Positions 43,019 to 51,767 of a DNA stretch of 64,000 bases are shown one piece after another. Position 1 is the first letter of the stretch. Each line of letters opens with the position of its first letter. Source of the stretch: Streptomyces sp. YS415. Its GTDB lineage: Bacteria; Actinomycetota; Actinomycetes; Streptomycetales; Streptomycetaceae. The position numbers were made by a program, and so were the translations under genes. The stretch is from assembly GCF_023544665.1 (NCBI RefSeq), contig NZ_JAMJFL010000010.1, forward strand, positions 212,939-276,938, given 5' to 3'. Under the pieces are notes generated by a model. It was not told the origin of the DNA and ran no database searches. It saw only the letters and a list, made by a program, of their open reading frames with translations.

Positions 43019-43123
43019 AGCATCGAGCCGAGGGCGAGGAGAGCGAAGGGACTAGCATCGAATCCGTTTTCGCGGAGGTAGAAGGAAGCCCCTTCATGGC
43101 CTCGCCGCGGCTCACGCTATCAG

Positions 43124-45334
43124 TCACTCCGGGATCAGGTCGCGCAGATTTTCGAGGGTCACGATCCGCGACTCCGGGTGCAGCCCCTCGGGCCGCTGCA
43201 GCCCGATGTACGTGACCGGGCCGTCCGGAACCTCCGTGCCGTCCCACACCGTCACGGCACCGCCGGCCATCAGCTCCGTCAGGTAGCGCACCGTCAACTG
43301 CTCCCGCTCCACGATGCCGCGCAGCAGCGTCGCCACCGAGACCTGGTTGCCCTCGACCTGGTTGGACGTCGGCGTGCCCCGCAGGTACAGGTGCAGCCAC
43401 TTGGCCCGCCACCGGCCGTCGGCCCCGCGCAGGAAAGCGAGCGGCAGCGCCACCCGGCCAGGGCCCCGCAGCTCCGACTTCATCCGCACGGTCCGCGCCT
43501 CGAACGGCCGCCCCTGCTGCTCGCCCTCGCGCAGCATGAACCCGAAGAACGACTCGGCGACCTCCTCGAAGCCCTCCCCCGCGTAGAGGTTGACCTGCGG
43601 CACGACGAACGTCCCGCGCACGGCCCCCAGCCGGAGGTTGATGAACTCCGAGGCCCCGTGCGGCGCTTCGGTGATGTCGCCGGAGTGCTCGCCCTCCACC
43701 TCGGTCAGCTGGGTGTACGACAGCCAGCAGACCGTTTCGTAGTCCTCGTCCAGCATCAGGGCCGACAGGTCGTAGTCGGTGTCCCGGTGCCGCTGCTTCC
43801 AGTACACGAAGAACCGCAGCAGCTCCCCCTCGACCGGCGAGAGCGAACCGCGGGGCAGCACTCCGAGCCCGGCCGCCGTGGCACGCCCGCTCAGCGGCAG
43901 CGCCACATCGAGGACGTCCGGGTCGACGAGCAGCCGCCCCGGGTCCGGCAGCCGACGGCGCAGCTCGGCGTCGAGCGCGTCGATCAGCCGCTCCCGCTCG
44001 GGCGCCGGCACCGGCGCGCGCAGATCGTCCGTCACCCAGGCCCGGCCGAGCCGGTTGATGAACACCCGGCGCCGGCCGGTGGCTTCGCTCCGGTCGGTGC
44101 CCTCGGTCCGGTCGGTGCCTTCGGTCCGGTTGTGCAGATGCTCCCGGACCGACAGCAGGACCCGCCCGGAGACCTCCGGCGCGACGGCCTCGGCGGCGGC
44201 CACGACGGCATCGCGCTCGCTCTGCTCACCGCAGGTGCGCAGCAGCCGGTCCAGGGACCGGAACAGCCGGCCGGGCGCGGCCTTCAGCAGTTCCGCGGCC
44301 CCGACGACATCGTCCGCCCCGAACAGTTCCTCCACCCGGCGGTCGAACGACGGCGCCTTGCGCTCGCCGCGCGCGACCGCGAACACCTCGGCGGCGTGCG
44401 GCCACCGCGGGAACTCGTGCGGATGCAGCCGCTCACCGAGCCGCTTGAACGCCTCGCGGTGCACGGGTACGTCGGCGAGCTTGCCGGGTGCCGCCGCCAC
44501 GACGGAGTCGAGCCCCGCGAGCAGCGCGCGGCGCGTCGCACGGGACAGCGCCCGGAACCTGGTCGGCTCCTGGAGGGTGACGTCACCGTCGCACAGCGCG
44601 CACGCCAGCCGCAGCACGTCCGTGACCGTGTCCAGCAGCGGCACGGCCCCCGCCGCCAGCCACGCGCGGTTGACCACGGCCCGGTTCTCCCGCACCGGGA
44701 TCCTCTCCGGCTGCGGTCCCTCGGCGCAGAGCCCGGCGAGGAGCGCGAGGTCGGCGAGGTGCTCGTCGCCCAGCGGGGTGGTGGACCCCGCCAGCGCCAG
44801 GTACAGGCCGCCCACCTCCTCCGCGAGCGTGCCGCCGAGGTGCAGGACGGTCACCCGGTCACCGCCGGCGGCGATCAGCTCGTCGTGGGCGGCGAGCATC
44901 TCGGCGTAGGAGTGCTGGTAGCGGCCGTACGACGGCAGGGTGAGCAGGTTCACCACACCGATGCTCAGCTGGGCGAGGATCGTCGGCCGTACCGATTCGT
45001 CGGCGAGGGCCCGGGCGATGCAGTCCCGCCAGAAGTCGAGGGTGTCCGGCACGTTCGCCGGGAAGTCGACGAAGTAGACGTTGTGCCGGACGTGGTCGCC
45101 CACCATGGCCCGCACGGTGTCGAGGGTGCGCTCGGCGGTGGCGGCCACCGCGTCCTCGGACAGCCCCGACAGATGCTCCAGCAGGTCCGCGGAGAGCTTG
45201 AAGCCCACGGACATCAAAGCGGCGTCGAACTGCCGCGCCACGACCTCGCCCCGCGCCGGGGACCCCGCGGGTTCCGAGGGCCGGGGGAGACGGTGGGTAT
45301 GCCGGACGACCAGCGATTCCAGGCTGCGATCCAT
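43124..45334 (-). CDS. Uncharacterised protein with C-terminal TerD-like domain
   Basis: The 736-residue cytoplasmic protein has a helical N-terminal part of unknown type. The last 210 or so residues resemble the TerD/tellurium-resistance fold: DYDLSALMLDED, HSGDITEAPHGASEFINL (like the TerD Ca-binding HSGDN loop), VPQVNLYAGEGF and WRAKWLHLYLRG. The match is partial, so it may be a divergent relative. It resembles large actinobacterial proteins associated with TerD genes, but none is adjacent. The ATG at 45334 has GGGAG nine bases upstream; the ATG at 45370 is less likely. A tandem 18-bp repeat encodes EGTDRT-like units in the middle. Confidence 0.78.
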   Translation of the reverse strand: MDRSLESLVVRHTHRLPRPSEPAGSPARGEVVARQFDAALMSVGFKLSADLLEHLSGLSEDAVAATAERTLDTVRAMVGDHVRHNVYFVDFPANVPDTLDFWRDCIARALADESVRPTILAQLSIGVVNLLTLPSYGRYQHSYAEMLAAHDELIAAGGDRVTVLHLGGTLAEEVGGLYLALAGSTTPLGDEHLADLALLAGLCAEGPQPERIPVRENRAVVNRAWLAAGAVPLLDTVTDVLRLACALCDGDVTLQEPTRFRALSRATRRALLAGLDSVVAAAPGKLADVPVHREAFKRLGERLHPHEFPRWPHAAEVFAVARGERKAPSFDRRVEELFGADDVVGAAELLKAAPGRLFRSLDRLLRTCGEQSERDAVVAAAEAVAPEVSGRVLLSVREHLHNRTEGTDRTEGTDRSEATGRRRVFINRLGRAWVTDDLRAPVPAPERERLIDALDAELRRRLPDPGRLLVDPDVLDVALPLSGRATAAGLGVLPRGSLSPVEGELLRFFVYWKQRHRDTDYDLSALMLDEDYETVCWLSYTQLTEVEGEHSGDITEAPHGASEFINLRLGAVRGTFVVPQVNLYAGEGFEEVAESFFGFMLREGEQQGRPFEARTVRMKSELRGPGRVALPLAFLRGADGRWRAKWLHLYLRGTPTSNQVEGNQVSVATLLRGIVEREQLTVRYLTELMAGGAVTVWDGTEVPDGPVTYIGLQRPEGLHPESRIVTLENLRDLIPE
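44089..44130 (-). repeat. Tandem 18-bp repeat within the TerD-like gene
   Basis: Two full copies plus a third partial copy of an 18-bp unit (TCCGGTCGGTGCC, then C/T, TCGG) encode a short Thr/Glu/Gly/Asp/Arg repeat (RTEGTD, RTEGTD, RSEATG). Confidence 0.85.
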
Positions 45335-45413
45335 GCCGGGATGCTCCCAGAACCGCACGCGTGTACGCATGCGGGTTTTTCCCGGCAGGGCGGACGAGGG
45401 GACAGGACCGGGT

Positions 45414-45800
45414 TCAGGAGTCCTGACGCTCGGCGTCCCGCTGCTTCAGGCGCGCGGCCTCCTTGCGGACCTCCGCCTGGGTGGCGCGCTCCTTCTGCAG
45501 CCACTCGGGCTGCTCCTGCTTCAGCGCCTCGATCTGCTCGGTGGTGAGCGGCTCGGTGACCCCGCCCCGGGCGAGGCCCGCGATGGACACGCCGAGCTTC
45601 GCCGCGACCACCGGACGGGGGTGCGGGCCGTTGGCGCGCAGATCACGCAGCCACTGGGGCGGTTCGGCCTGGAGCGCGTTCAGTTCGGCGCGCGAGACGA
45701 CACCCTCCTGGAACTCGGCGGGGGTGGCCTCGAGGTACACACCCAGCTTCTTGGCGGCGGTGGCCGGCTTCATCGTCTGGGTGGTCTGGTGCGACGTCAT
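45414..45800 (-). CDS. DUF5997 family protein
   Basis: A 128-residue protein that begins KPATAAKKLGVYLEATPAEFQ, the signature start of DUF5997 proteins, which are common in actinobacteria and usually next to a LysR-like gene, as here. It has three short repeats of an EL/EQI-x2-L-x4-P-x-WL pattern (ELNALQAEPPQWL and EQIEALKQEQPEWL), suggestive of a small helical protein. Function is unknown. It is divergent from the LysR-like gene with a 57-bp spacer. Confidence 0.85.
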   Translation of the reverse strand: MTSHQTTQTMKPATAAKKLGVYLEATPAEFQEGVVSRAELNALQAEPPQWLRDLRANGPHPRPVVAAKLGVSIAGLARGGVTEPLTTEQIEALKQEQPEWLQKERATQAEVRKEAARLKQRDAERQDS

Positions 45801-45845
45801 GCCTCAAGGGTATCGAGTGGGTGAACGCCCGCCGACCACGGCCGG

Positions 45846-45851
45846 TAACCT
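45846..45851 (+). promoter_or_regulatory. -10 element for the leaderless LysR-like gene
   Basis: TAACCT ends six bases before GTG 45858, and no Shine-Dalgarno is visible. Confidence 0.55.
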
Positions 45852-45857
45852 GGCCAG

Positions 45858-46592
45858 GTGACAGGCTCGGAAGCACCCCCATCGTTCCGGCTCGCGTACG
45901 TTCCCGGAGTGACACCCTCGAAGTGGGTGCGGATCTGGAACGAGCGCTACCCCGACGTGCCCCTGGAGCTGGTCCCGGTCGCCGCGGCCGAGGCGCCCGG
46001 CGTGCTGCGGGACGGCGGCGCCGACGCCGGTCTCGTCCGGCTGCCGGTCGACCGCGCGTTCTTCAGCGCGATCCCCCTCTACGAGGAGACCACGGTCGTC
46101 GTGGTCCCCAAGGAGCACGTCGTCGCCGCCGTCGACGAGGTCACCGCCGAGGACCTGGCCGACGACGTCGTCTTCCATCCGCTGGACGACGTCCTCGACT
46201 GGGAGCGGCCGCCGGGACAGCCCGGTTTCGAGCGCCCGGCCACCACCGCGGACGCCGTCGAGCTGGTGGCGGCCAATGTCGGCCTGCTCGTCGTGCCCCA
46301 GTCGCTGGCCCGCCTGCACCACCGCAAGGACCTCACCTACCGCACCCTGGTGGACGCCCCCCAGTCGGGCATCGCCCTGGCCTGGCCGGAGGAGGCCACG
46401 ACCGACCTGGTCGAGGACTTCATCGGCGTGGTCCGCGGCCGCACCGCCAACAGCACCCGCGGCCGCTCGGCCCCCCAGGCCGAGGAGCAGCCCAAGCGCA
46501 AGCGACCTCAGCCCCCAGCCGCCCGCCGCAAGCCCGCTCCGGCCAAGAAGAGCGCCCCCGGCCGCCGCGGCAAGCCCCGCCGCAGGTCCTAG
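45858..46592 (+). CDS. LysR substrate-binding-domain protein without HTH, with H1-like basic tail
   Basis: The 244-residue chain contains only the effector-binding domain of LysR regulators (FRLAYVPGVTPSKWVRIW, then TTVVVVPKEH, and AANVGLLVVPQSLARLHH). No helix-turn-helix lies before it. The last 50 or so residues are Lys/Arg/Pro/Ala-rich (PKRKRPQPPAARRKPAPAKK), like a histone-H1 or HupS tail, which could bind DNA without an HTH. It is divergent from DUF5997. It may be a remodelled regulator or a nucleoid-associated sensor; both are inference. Confidence 0.83.
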   Translation: MTGSEAPPSFRLAYVPGVTPSKWVRIWNERYPDVPLELVPVAAAEAPGVLRDGGADAGLVRLPVDRAFFSAIPLYEETTVVVVPKEHVVAAVDEVTAEDLADDVVFHPLDDVLDWERPPGQPGFERPATTADAVELVAANVGLLVVPQSLARLHHRKDLTYRTLVDAPQSGIALAWPEEATTDLVEDFIGVVRGRTANSTRGRSAPQAEEQPKRKRPQPPAARRKPAPAKKSAPGRRGKPRRRS

Positions 46593-46608
46593 CCCGCGCC
46601 CCCTCGGG

Positions 46609-49419
46609 TCAGGGGGCGAACGTGGCCCGCTCCGCCGTGCGCACCACCGTCCGCCCGTCCGCTGCGCCGAGCAGTCCCGCGGTCACCCACGCGTCCACGG
46701 TGGACCGCACCCGCGACAACAGCGCGGCCTTGCCGCCGAACGGAGCCCCGGCCCAGATCTCGTCCAGGAGAGTGGTGCCGTCGGACCGCGCCGGGTTGGC
46801 GACACCGGAGTCCGTGGTCCCGAAGACCACCCGGGGTTCCACGCGCCGGAAGTACACGTGGGCGGGGTCCTCGGTGCCCTCGAAGAAGGGGGCGAACTCG
46901 GTGCCGTTGACGGCATAGTGCAGCGGCTTGCCCGCCACCGGGGTGAGACTGGGCAGCAGGTCGCCGGAGAGACCGGCATTGCGGTACAGCCCCAACTCCA
47001 GATACGCGGTGGCGGAGTTGCGGCCGACGAGGTTCACCGGGCCGAGGAACAGCGTCTGCAGCGACGGATCGTCGAGGGCCTTCTCCACCCGGAGCCGGAA
47101 CGGGACGGCGATCCGGACGACGTCGCCGCCGCGCCACGTGCGGGACACCGGGAAGTAGCTGCCGGGCGTCGGAGTGCCGGACACCGCACGGCCGTTGACC
47201 GTGACGCGGAACCTGGCCGTCGCCCAGGACGGCACCCTGAGCCGGAGCTCGAAGGCCGCGCTGCCGCCCGCGAAGGTCAGGGTGGACCCCTGCTCCCTGG
47301 GGTAGCCGGTGGTCTGGGTGACGGTGAGGCCCCGCTCCGCCCAGGTCAGCGTGGACGGGCTGTACAGGTTGACGTACAGGGCGCTGCCGTCGGCCTTCCG
47401 GAAGTACACCGAGTCCTGGTACTTGGTGGCGCTCTCCATACCGGTGCCCTCGCAGCAGGTGGTGCCCTGCTTGGGCGTGTAGTCCCGCACATGCCCGGGA
47501 GTCAGCCCGATGAAGTAGGTGACGAGCGGCTTCTCCGCGTCGGGCTTGTCCTGCTTGGAGCCCAGCACCTGGTTGTAGAGCGCCCGCTCGTAGTAGTCCA
47601 TGTACTTCGGCGCCTGCTCGTGGAAGAAGAGCGCGCGGCTCAGCTTCAGTAGGTTGTACGCGCAGCAGGTCTCGGCGGTGGTGGCGCCGATCGTCCCGGC
47701 GATGATGCCCCGAGCCTTCCAGAACTCGCCGGTACTGGTGCCGCCGATGCCGTACATGCGGTGCGGGACGACCATGTCCCAGAAGTTCCTGGCGGCGTCG
47801 AGGTAGCGCCGCTCGCCCGTCGCGTCGTAGAGCCCGAGGTACCCGGTGAAGATCGGTATGTGCTGGTTGGCGTGGAGCCCGTCGAGGACGTCGGTGTTCG
47901 CGGCGCAGGAGTCGATGAGCCGGTCGAGATCGAACAGCCGGGCCAGCGCGAGGTGTTCGGGCTTGCCGGTGAGGGCGTGCAGCTCGCAGACGGCCTCGAC
48001 GATGCCGCCGAACTCGCCGCTGGAGAACAGGCCCCACATGCGTTGCAGCGTGGCCTCGGGGAGCCGGGACAGCCGCGCGTGCATCCAGTCGGCCATGCCG
48101 GACGCGAGGTCGAGGGCGCGGGCGTCGTCCGTGGCGAGGTAGGCGTCGAGGACGCCTTTGAGGATCTTGTGCGCGGTGTAGTACGGCGCCCATACCTTGG
48201 TGTAGTCGCTGGTGGTCCTCGACTCCAGGTCGATGAACTGGGTCTCCGGGTAGGCCGCCAGGAAGCCGGGGTGGCTGGGCCCGCCCCAGGTGCGGCGCAG
48301 GGCGGCGGTGCGGTTCCGGCCGGAGGCGTCCGCGAAGGTGTTGCCGGAGGTCTCGTCGAAGGCGTACGACGCCAGGTCGCCGCGTCCGGCGGAGGAGCCG
48401 GCGGCCCGCCGGCTCTGCAACTCGGTGATCTCGGCGGCGGTCAGGGCCCGCGACCAGACGTTGAACTCGTCGTAGGCGCCCGCGAAGACGGGGTCGGTGG
48501 GGTAGTTGGAGCGGCCGAGCCAGTTGTTGACGGGGCTGCCGAGCGCGGCCGGGGTGAGGGTCATCGCGGTGTTGCGGGCCACCTCGGTGCCGTTGACGTG
48601 GAGGCGGCCGGTGCCGTCGGCGAGCGTGACGGCGAGGTGGCTCCACTGGTGGAGCGGGAGCGCGGCGGTGCCGTTCAGGCTCTGCTCGGCGCCCGGGCCG
48701 GCGGTGGTGATGGCGAAGCGCGGGACTCCGTCGGCGTTGCGGGCGGCCAGGTACATGTACCGGGTGGTGTCGTCGCCGAAGTCGAGGACCCGGGCCCAGG
48801 CGCCGTCGTGGGTCGGCTTCACCCAGGCGGACAGGGTCACCGCGGACGTGCCGCCGAGGACACCGGAGGGCAGGTCGACGTACTGGTAGGAGCCGCGCAC
48901 GTTCTCGACGGCGGTACCGAACTTCCCCGTGACGCTGAGTACTTGGGGGTCCTGGCGCAGGGCCGCGCGCACCTCCGTGAGCGCGCCGACCATGGTGCGG
49001 AGCCGGTCGGCGAAGACCTGCTCGCCGGTGCCGGCCCAGGCCTGCGCGAGCATGGTCATGAAGTGGCCGGTGTAGTGGCCGCGGAGGTTGCCGTTGGCCT
49101 CCCCGTCCAGGCCCTCCCAGCCGCCGGGGGCGACCGCGTCGCCGGTGGGCAGACCGGCGTTGCCGCGGAAGACCTGCAGCAACCGGTGCACGTCGTAGCC
49201 GCGGGCGTGGTCGAGCATCAGCTTGCGCTTGTCGGCGAAGAGGCCCTGGCCGAGGGCGACTTGCCCGAGCGCGAAGGGCAGTACGGGCCAGGGGGTCGGT
49301 GCGGCGGCGGAGGGTGCCCGGGCAACGCCCGCCGCGGCGGGCGAGGTCGGCGCTGCGAGGGAGGCGGCGGCGAGTGCCGAGGCCTGGAGAAGGGAGCGTC
49401 TGGAGAGGGGCGGTGCCAT
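46609..49419 (-). CDS. Secreted GH127 beta-L-arabinofuranosidase with LamG insertion
   Basis: The 936-residue protein has a Tat signal (SRRSLLQASALAAASLAA) and a GH127 (DUF1680) catalytic domain. The Zn/Cys active site known from HypBA1 is intact: Glu583-x-Cys585 in AETCCAYN, and Cys655-Cys656 in GTTCCEGTG; Glu565 is a likely acid/base. Residues about 165-345 are a laminin-G-like concanavalin domain inserted inside the catalytic domain (LSAWVKPTHDGAWARVLDF and others), probably for glycan binding. It hydrolyses beta-L-arabinofuranosides of plant glycoproteins or hemicellulose. ATG 49419. A dyad sits 50-90 bp upstream. Confidence 0.93.
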   Translation of the reverse strand: MAPPLSRRSLLQASALAAASLAAPTSPAAAGVARAPSAAAPTPWPVLPFALGQVALGQGLFADKRKLMLDHARGYDVHRLLQVFRGNAGLPTGDAVAPGGWEGLDGEANGNLRGHYTGHFMTMLAQAWAGTGEQVFADRLRTMVGALTEVRAALRQDPQVLSVTGKFGTAVENVRGSYQYVDLPSGVLGGTSAVTLSAWVKPTHDGAWARVLDFGDDTTRYMYLAARNADGVPRFAITTAGPGAEQSLNGTAALPLHQWSHLAVTLADGTGRLHVNGTEVARNTAMTLTPAALGSPVNNWLGRSNYPTDPVFAGAYDEFNVWSRALTAAEITELQSRRAAGSSAGRGDLASYAFDETSGNTFADASGRNRTAALRRTWGGPSHPGFLAAYPETQFIDLESRTTSDYTKVWAPYYTAHKILKGVLDAYLATDDARALDLASGMADWMHARLSRLPEATLQRMWGLFSSGEFGGIVEAVCELHALTGKPEHLALARLFDLDRLIDSCAANTDVLDGLHANQHIPIFTGYLGLYDATGERRYLDAARNFWDMVVPHRMYGIGGTSTGEFWKARGIIAGTIGATTAETCCAYNLLKLSRALFFHEQAPKYMDYYERALYNQVLGSKQDKPDAEKPLVTYFIGLTPGHVRDYTPKQGTTCCEGTGMESATKYQDSVYFRKADGSALYVNLYSPSTLTWAERGLTVTQTTGYPREQGSTLTFAGGSAAFELRLRVPSWATARFRVTVNGRAVSGTPTPGSYFPVSRTWRGGDVVRIAVPFRLRVEKALDDPSLQTLFLGPVNLVGRNSATAYLELGLYRNAGLSGDLLPSLTPVAGKPLHYAVNGTEFAPFFEGTEDPAHVYFRRVEPRVVFGTTDSGVANPARSDGTTLLDEIWAGAPFGGKAALLSRVRSTVDAWVTAGLLGAADGRTVVRTAERATFAP

Positions 49420-49468
49420 GGGTGCTCCTCCACGGGTCCACGTCGTGCTCAGGAATGACCGAAAGCGA

Positions 49469-49509
49469 TCTGGTCGGTATCTCGAACGATGTGCGAAGAG
49501 TCGACCAGA
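49469..49509. promoter_or_regulatory. 8-bp inverted repeat upstream of the GH127 gene
   Basis: TCTGGTCG (49469-49476) and CGACCAGA (49502-49509) form a dyad 50-90 bp before the GH127 start; it is a possible carbohydrate-regulator site. Confidence 0.35.
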
Positions 49510-49565
49510 CGATAGGGAGGAGGCGCGTGGGGGTCAACAGGTCCGGAGCGGTCAGTTCCGGCCGT

Positions 49566-50342
49566 TCAGTCGGAGGAGACGCTCGGGATCTCCTTGCCGG
49601 CCTTGATCACCGGTGCGATGAGCAGCCACAGTATGGCGGCGACGGCCAGGGCGCCGGTCCAGATCGCGCGCACGCCGGCCAGCAGCGGCGCGGCGAGCAG
49701 GAAGGGCATGCCGTACACCAGCAGCCAGCCCAGAGCGCCGCACAGGGTCCAGCAGTCCTCGGCCTTGGCGCCGAAGCCGACCGACAGGCCGCCGACGATT
49801 CCGCCCATGAGCCCGGTGGCCACCAGGACCAAGCCGGTCACCAGCCACCGGCCCGTGGTCAGCCCTCTTGCCGGGTCCGCCGTCAGGACCAGTCCGGCGA
49901 TGGGCACGGCGATCAGCACCAGGTTCGCGATCCGCAGCGTGTTCCACAGCCACTCGGGATCACTCCAGTCGTCGGACGCCAGACCGGCCACCCCGGGCGG
50001 CCGGCTGCCCGGGGTGGCGACCAGGCCGCGCCTCAGCCAGCGAGCGGCCCGCCACAGCACTACGGCCCACAGCACCCCGCAGCCCAGCCCGGCACCGCCG
50101 ACCGCCAGCGCCGTCCGCGGCCCCGTCCCGTCGGGATGCGCCCACAGCAGGACCCCGGCCAGCCAGCCGAGCACCACCGCGGCACCCGCCGCCAGCCGGG
50201 CGCCGACGATGAACAACCGCCCCGTGCGCTCCGCCCCTTCCCGGTCGGCGTGCAGGCGATAGAGCTCGTACACGTGAACCAACTCGCCGCGCCGCGCCGT
50301 CATCCGGGCAGCCCACGGTCGCGCAGTATCTGGATCATGCAA
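49566..50342 (-). CDS. Hypothetical membrane protein
   Basis: A 258-residue protein with about six to seven hydrophobic segments (for example LAAGAAVVLGWLAGVLLW, LVLIAVPIAGLVL and AVAAILWLLIAPVI). It has no recognised domain. The soluble N terminus (about 45 residues) is charged and helical. The start is uncertain: ATG 50342, or an ATG 13 codons in at 50303. The gene ends just before the GH127 promoter region and lies 21 bp downstream of the HAD phosphatase, with which it may be co-transcribed. Confidence 0.72.
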   Translation of the reverse strand: MHDPDTARPWAARMTARRGELVHVYELYRLHADREGAERTGRLFIVGARLAAGAAVVLGWLAGVLLWAHPDGTGPRTALAVGGAGLGCGVLWAVVLWRAARWLRRGLVATPGSRPPGVAGLASDDWSDPEWLWNTLRIANLVLIAVPIAGLVLTADPARGLTTGRWLVTGLVLVATGLMGGIVGGLSVGFGAKAEDCWTLCGALGWLLVYGMPFLLAAPLLAGVRAIWTGALAVAAILWLLIAPVIKAGKEIPSVSSD

Positions 50343-50363
50343 GGCATGACCACCGGGACCGGC

Positions 50364-51056
50364 TCAGGGTTGCCCCCCGGCGGCGAGCCATTCGTAGGCC
50401 GCCCGCGCCGTGAACTCCGGCTGGCCGCCGCGCAGCAGGAGCCCGGCCGTCGCGAACTCGGGGGCGCCGGCCTGCGCGGCGACGTACGGGATCGCGATGC
50501 AGCGCATCCCGGCGGCGTGCGCGGCGGCGGCGCCCGGGGCGGCGTCCTCCAGGACCACGCAGTCGGCGGGTTCCGCGCCCAGACGGCGGGCCGCCTCCAG
50601 GAAGACGTCGGGGGCCGGCTTGCCGTGGTCGACCTCCTCGGCCGAGACGATCGTGCGCAGATGCCCGTCCAGGCCGGTGCCGGCCAGCACCGCCTCGATC
50701 GCCTCCCGTGAGGAGCCCGACGCCACCACCATCGCCACCCCGTCGGAGGCCAGCAGTTCCACGAACTTCCGCATCTCCGGGTACGCGCGCGTGGAGGCGC
50801 GGGCCAGGCCGAGGTAGCGGCGGTTCTTGGCGGCGAGGAGTTCCTCCACCGAGGCCCGCAGTCCGTAGCGGGCCTTCCAGTCGGTGACCGTCTCCAGGGT
50901 GCTGATGCCGACGTACCTCTCGTGCTCGGACCAGGAGAAGTCCGGCACGCCGTGCTCGGCGAGGGTCTGCCGACCCGCTTCGTAGTAGTTCGGCTCGCTG
51001 TCCACGAGCGTTCCGTCCAGATCGAAGATGACCGAGATGCCGCCGAGATTGCTCAT
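50364..51056 (-). CDS. HAD-family phosphatase (beta-phosphoglucomutase-like)
   Basis: The 230-residue enzyme has motif I (FDLDGTLVDSEPN) with nucleophile Asp and acid/base Asp, motif II (VVASGSSREAI), motif III Lys (DHGKPAPDVFLEA) and motif IV (VVLEDAAPGAAAAHAAG), plus the helical cap of subclass I. Relatives dephosphorylate sugar phosphates or act as mutases; the substrate is not clear. ATG 51056. The Lrp-type regulator ends 19 bp upstream on the same strand. Confidence 0.9.
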   Translation of the reverse strand: MSNLGGISVIFDLDGTLVDSEPNYYEAGRQTLAEHGVPDFSWSEHERYVGISTLETVTDWKARYGLRASVEELLAAKNRRYLGLARASTRAYPEMRKFVELLASDGVAMVVASGSSREAIEAVLAGTGLDGHLRTIVSAEEVDHGKPAPDVFLEAARRLGAEPADCVVLEDAAPGAAAAHAAGMRCIAIPYVAAQAGAPEFATAGLLLRGGQPEFTARAAYEWLAAGGQP

Positions 51057-51075
51057 GGGGCCAGCATGCCAAGGG

Positions 51076-51552
51076 TCACTTGCGCGCCGAGCGGCCCACC
51101 GACTCCACCAGCGGCAGCAGCCGGTGCGCCACCCGCTCGCGCAGCGCCACCTCGGTCCGGGTGCGGACGACCCCGGGCAGGCTGATCAGCTTCTGGATCA
51201 CGTCCTCCAGGTGCGCGTTGTCCCGCGCCACCACCCGGGTCAGCAGGTCCCCGCCGCCCGTGATCGAGAACGCCTCCACGATCTCCGGTACGGCGGCCAG
51301 CGCGTCGCCCACGTCGTCCAGGTGGCCCTGGGTGACCTCGATGTGCACGAACGCCAGGACCGGGTGGCCGAGGGCGCCGGGGGAGAGGGCGGGTCCGGTG
51401 CCGGTGATCACACCGTCCCGTTCCAGCCGGTCGAGCCGGGCCTGGAGGGTGCCCCGGGCGATGCCGAGGATGCGGGCGTACTCCCGCACGCTGGTGCGCG
51501 GCTGCTCCAGCAGCAGCCGCAGAATGCGGGTGTCGAGCTCGTCCACGGCCAT
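51076..51552 (-). CDS. Lrp/AsnC family transcriptional regulator
   Basis: The 158-residue protein has an N-terminal helix-turn-helix (LDTRILRLLLEQPRTSVREYARILGIARGTLQARLDRL) and a C-terminal RAM effector domain (VLAFVHIEVTQG, then FSITGGGDLLTRVVA). ATG 51552. Lrp proteins sense amino acids. It is divergent from the FUSC exporter, so it may control that gene and its own. Confidence 0.92.
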   Translation of the reverse strand: MAVDELDTRILRLLLEQPRTSVREYARILGIARGTLQARLDRLERDGVITGTGPALSPGALGHPVLAFVHIEVTQGHLDDVGDALAAVPEIVEAFSITGGGDLLTRVVARDNAHLEDVIQKLISLPGVVRTRTEVALRERVAHRLLPLVESVGRSARK

Positions 51553-51689
51553 GGGGCCCGGCCTCCTCCTGGATGGTCCGTTGGCCTCCCGCTGGGCGGA
51601 CCCGGACCGATTTGCCTGTACCAATGGACCAGCATATTCGACGCCACTTGAGCCAGCAGCCGGGCTGATGCTGCAATGAGCCCGTCGAT

Positions 51690-51718
51690 GGCGCTGCGGA
51701 CCTCCGCGGCGCCTTTTT
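51690..51718 (+). terminator. Rho-independent terminator-like hairpin in the leader of the FUSC gene
   Basis: GGCGCTGCGG and CCGCGGCGCC pair (one U-G) around an ACCT loop and are followed by TTTTT (51714-51718). There is no plus-strand gene upstream (the Lrp gene is divergent), so this hairpin must act on the leader of the exporter mRNA, as an attenuator. A possible 22-codon leader frame begins at 51688 and runs through the hairpin. Confidence 0.65.
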
Positions 51719-51767
51719 CATGCCAAGCCGGAGCAGGGGGCAAGAAGCAGTGCTGAAGAGGGTGTTC

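Noticed and set aside
43124..45334. RING-finger protein of the type seen in some large Ter-associated proteins
   Set aside because: No cysteine/histidine zinc pattern is present in the N-terminal part.
49481..49496. LexA box near the GH127 promoter (CGAACGATGTGCGA)
   Set aside because: The second half-site (GTTCG) is not present, so it fails the SOS-box consensus.
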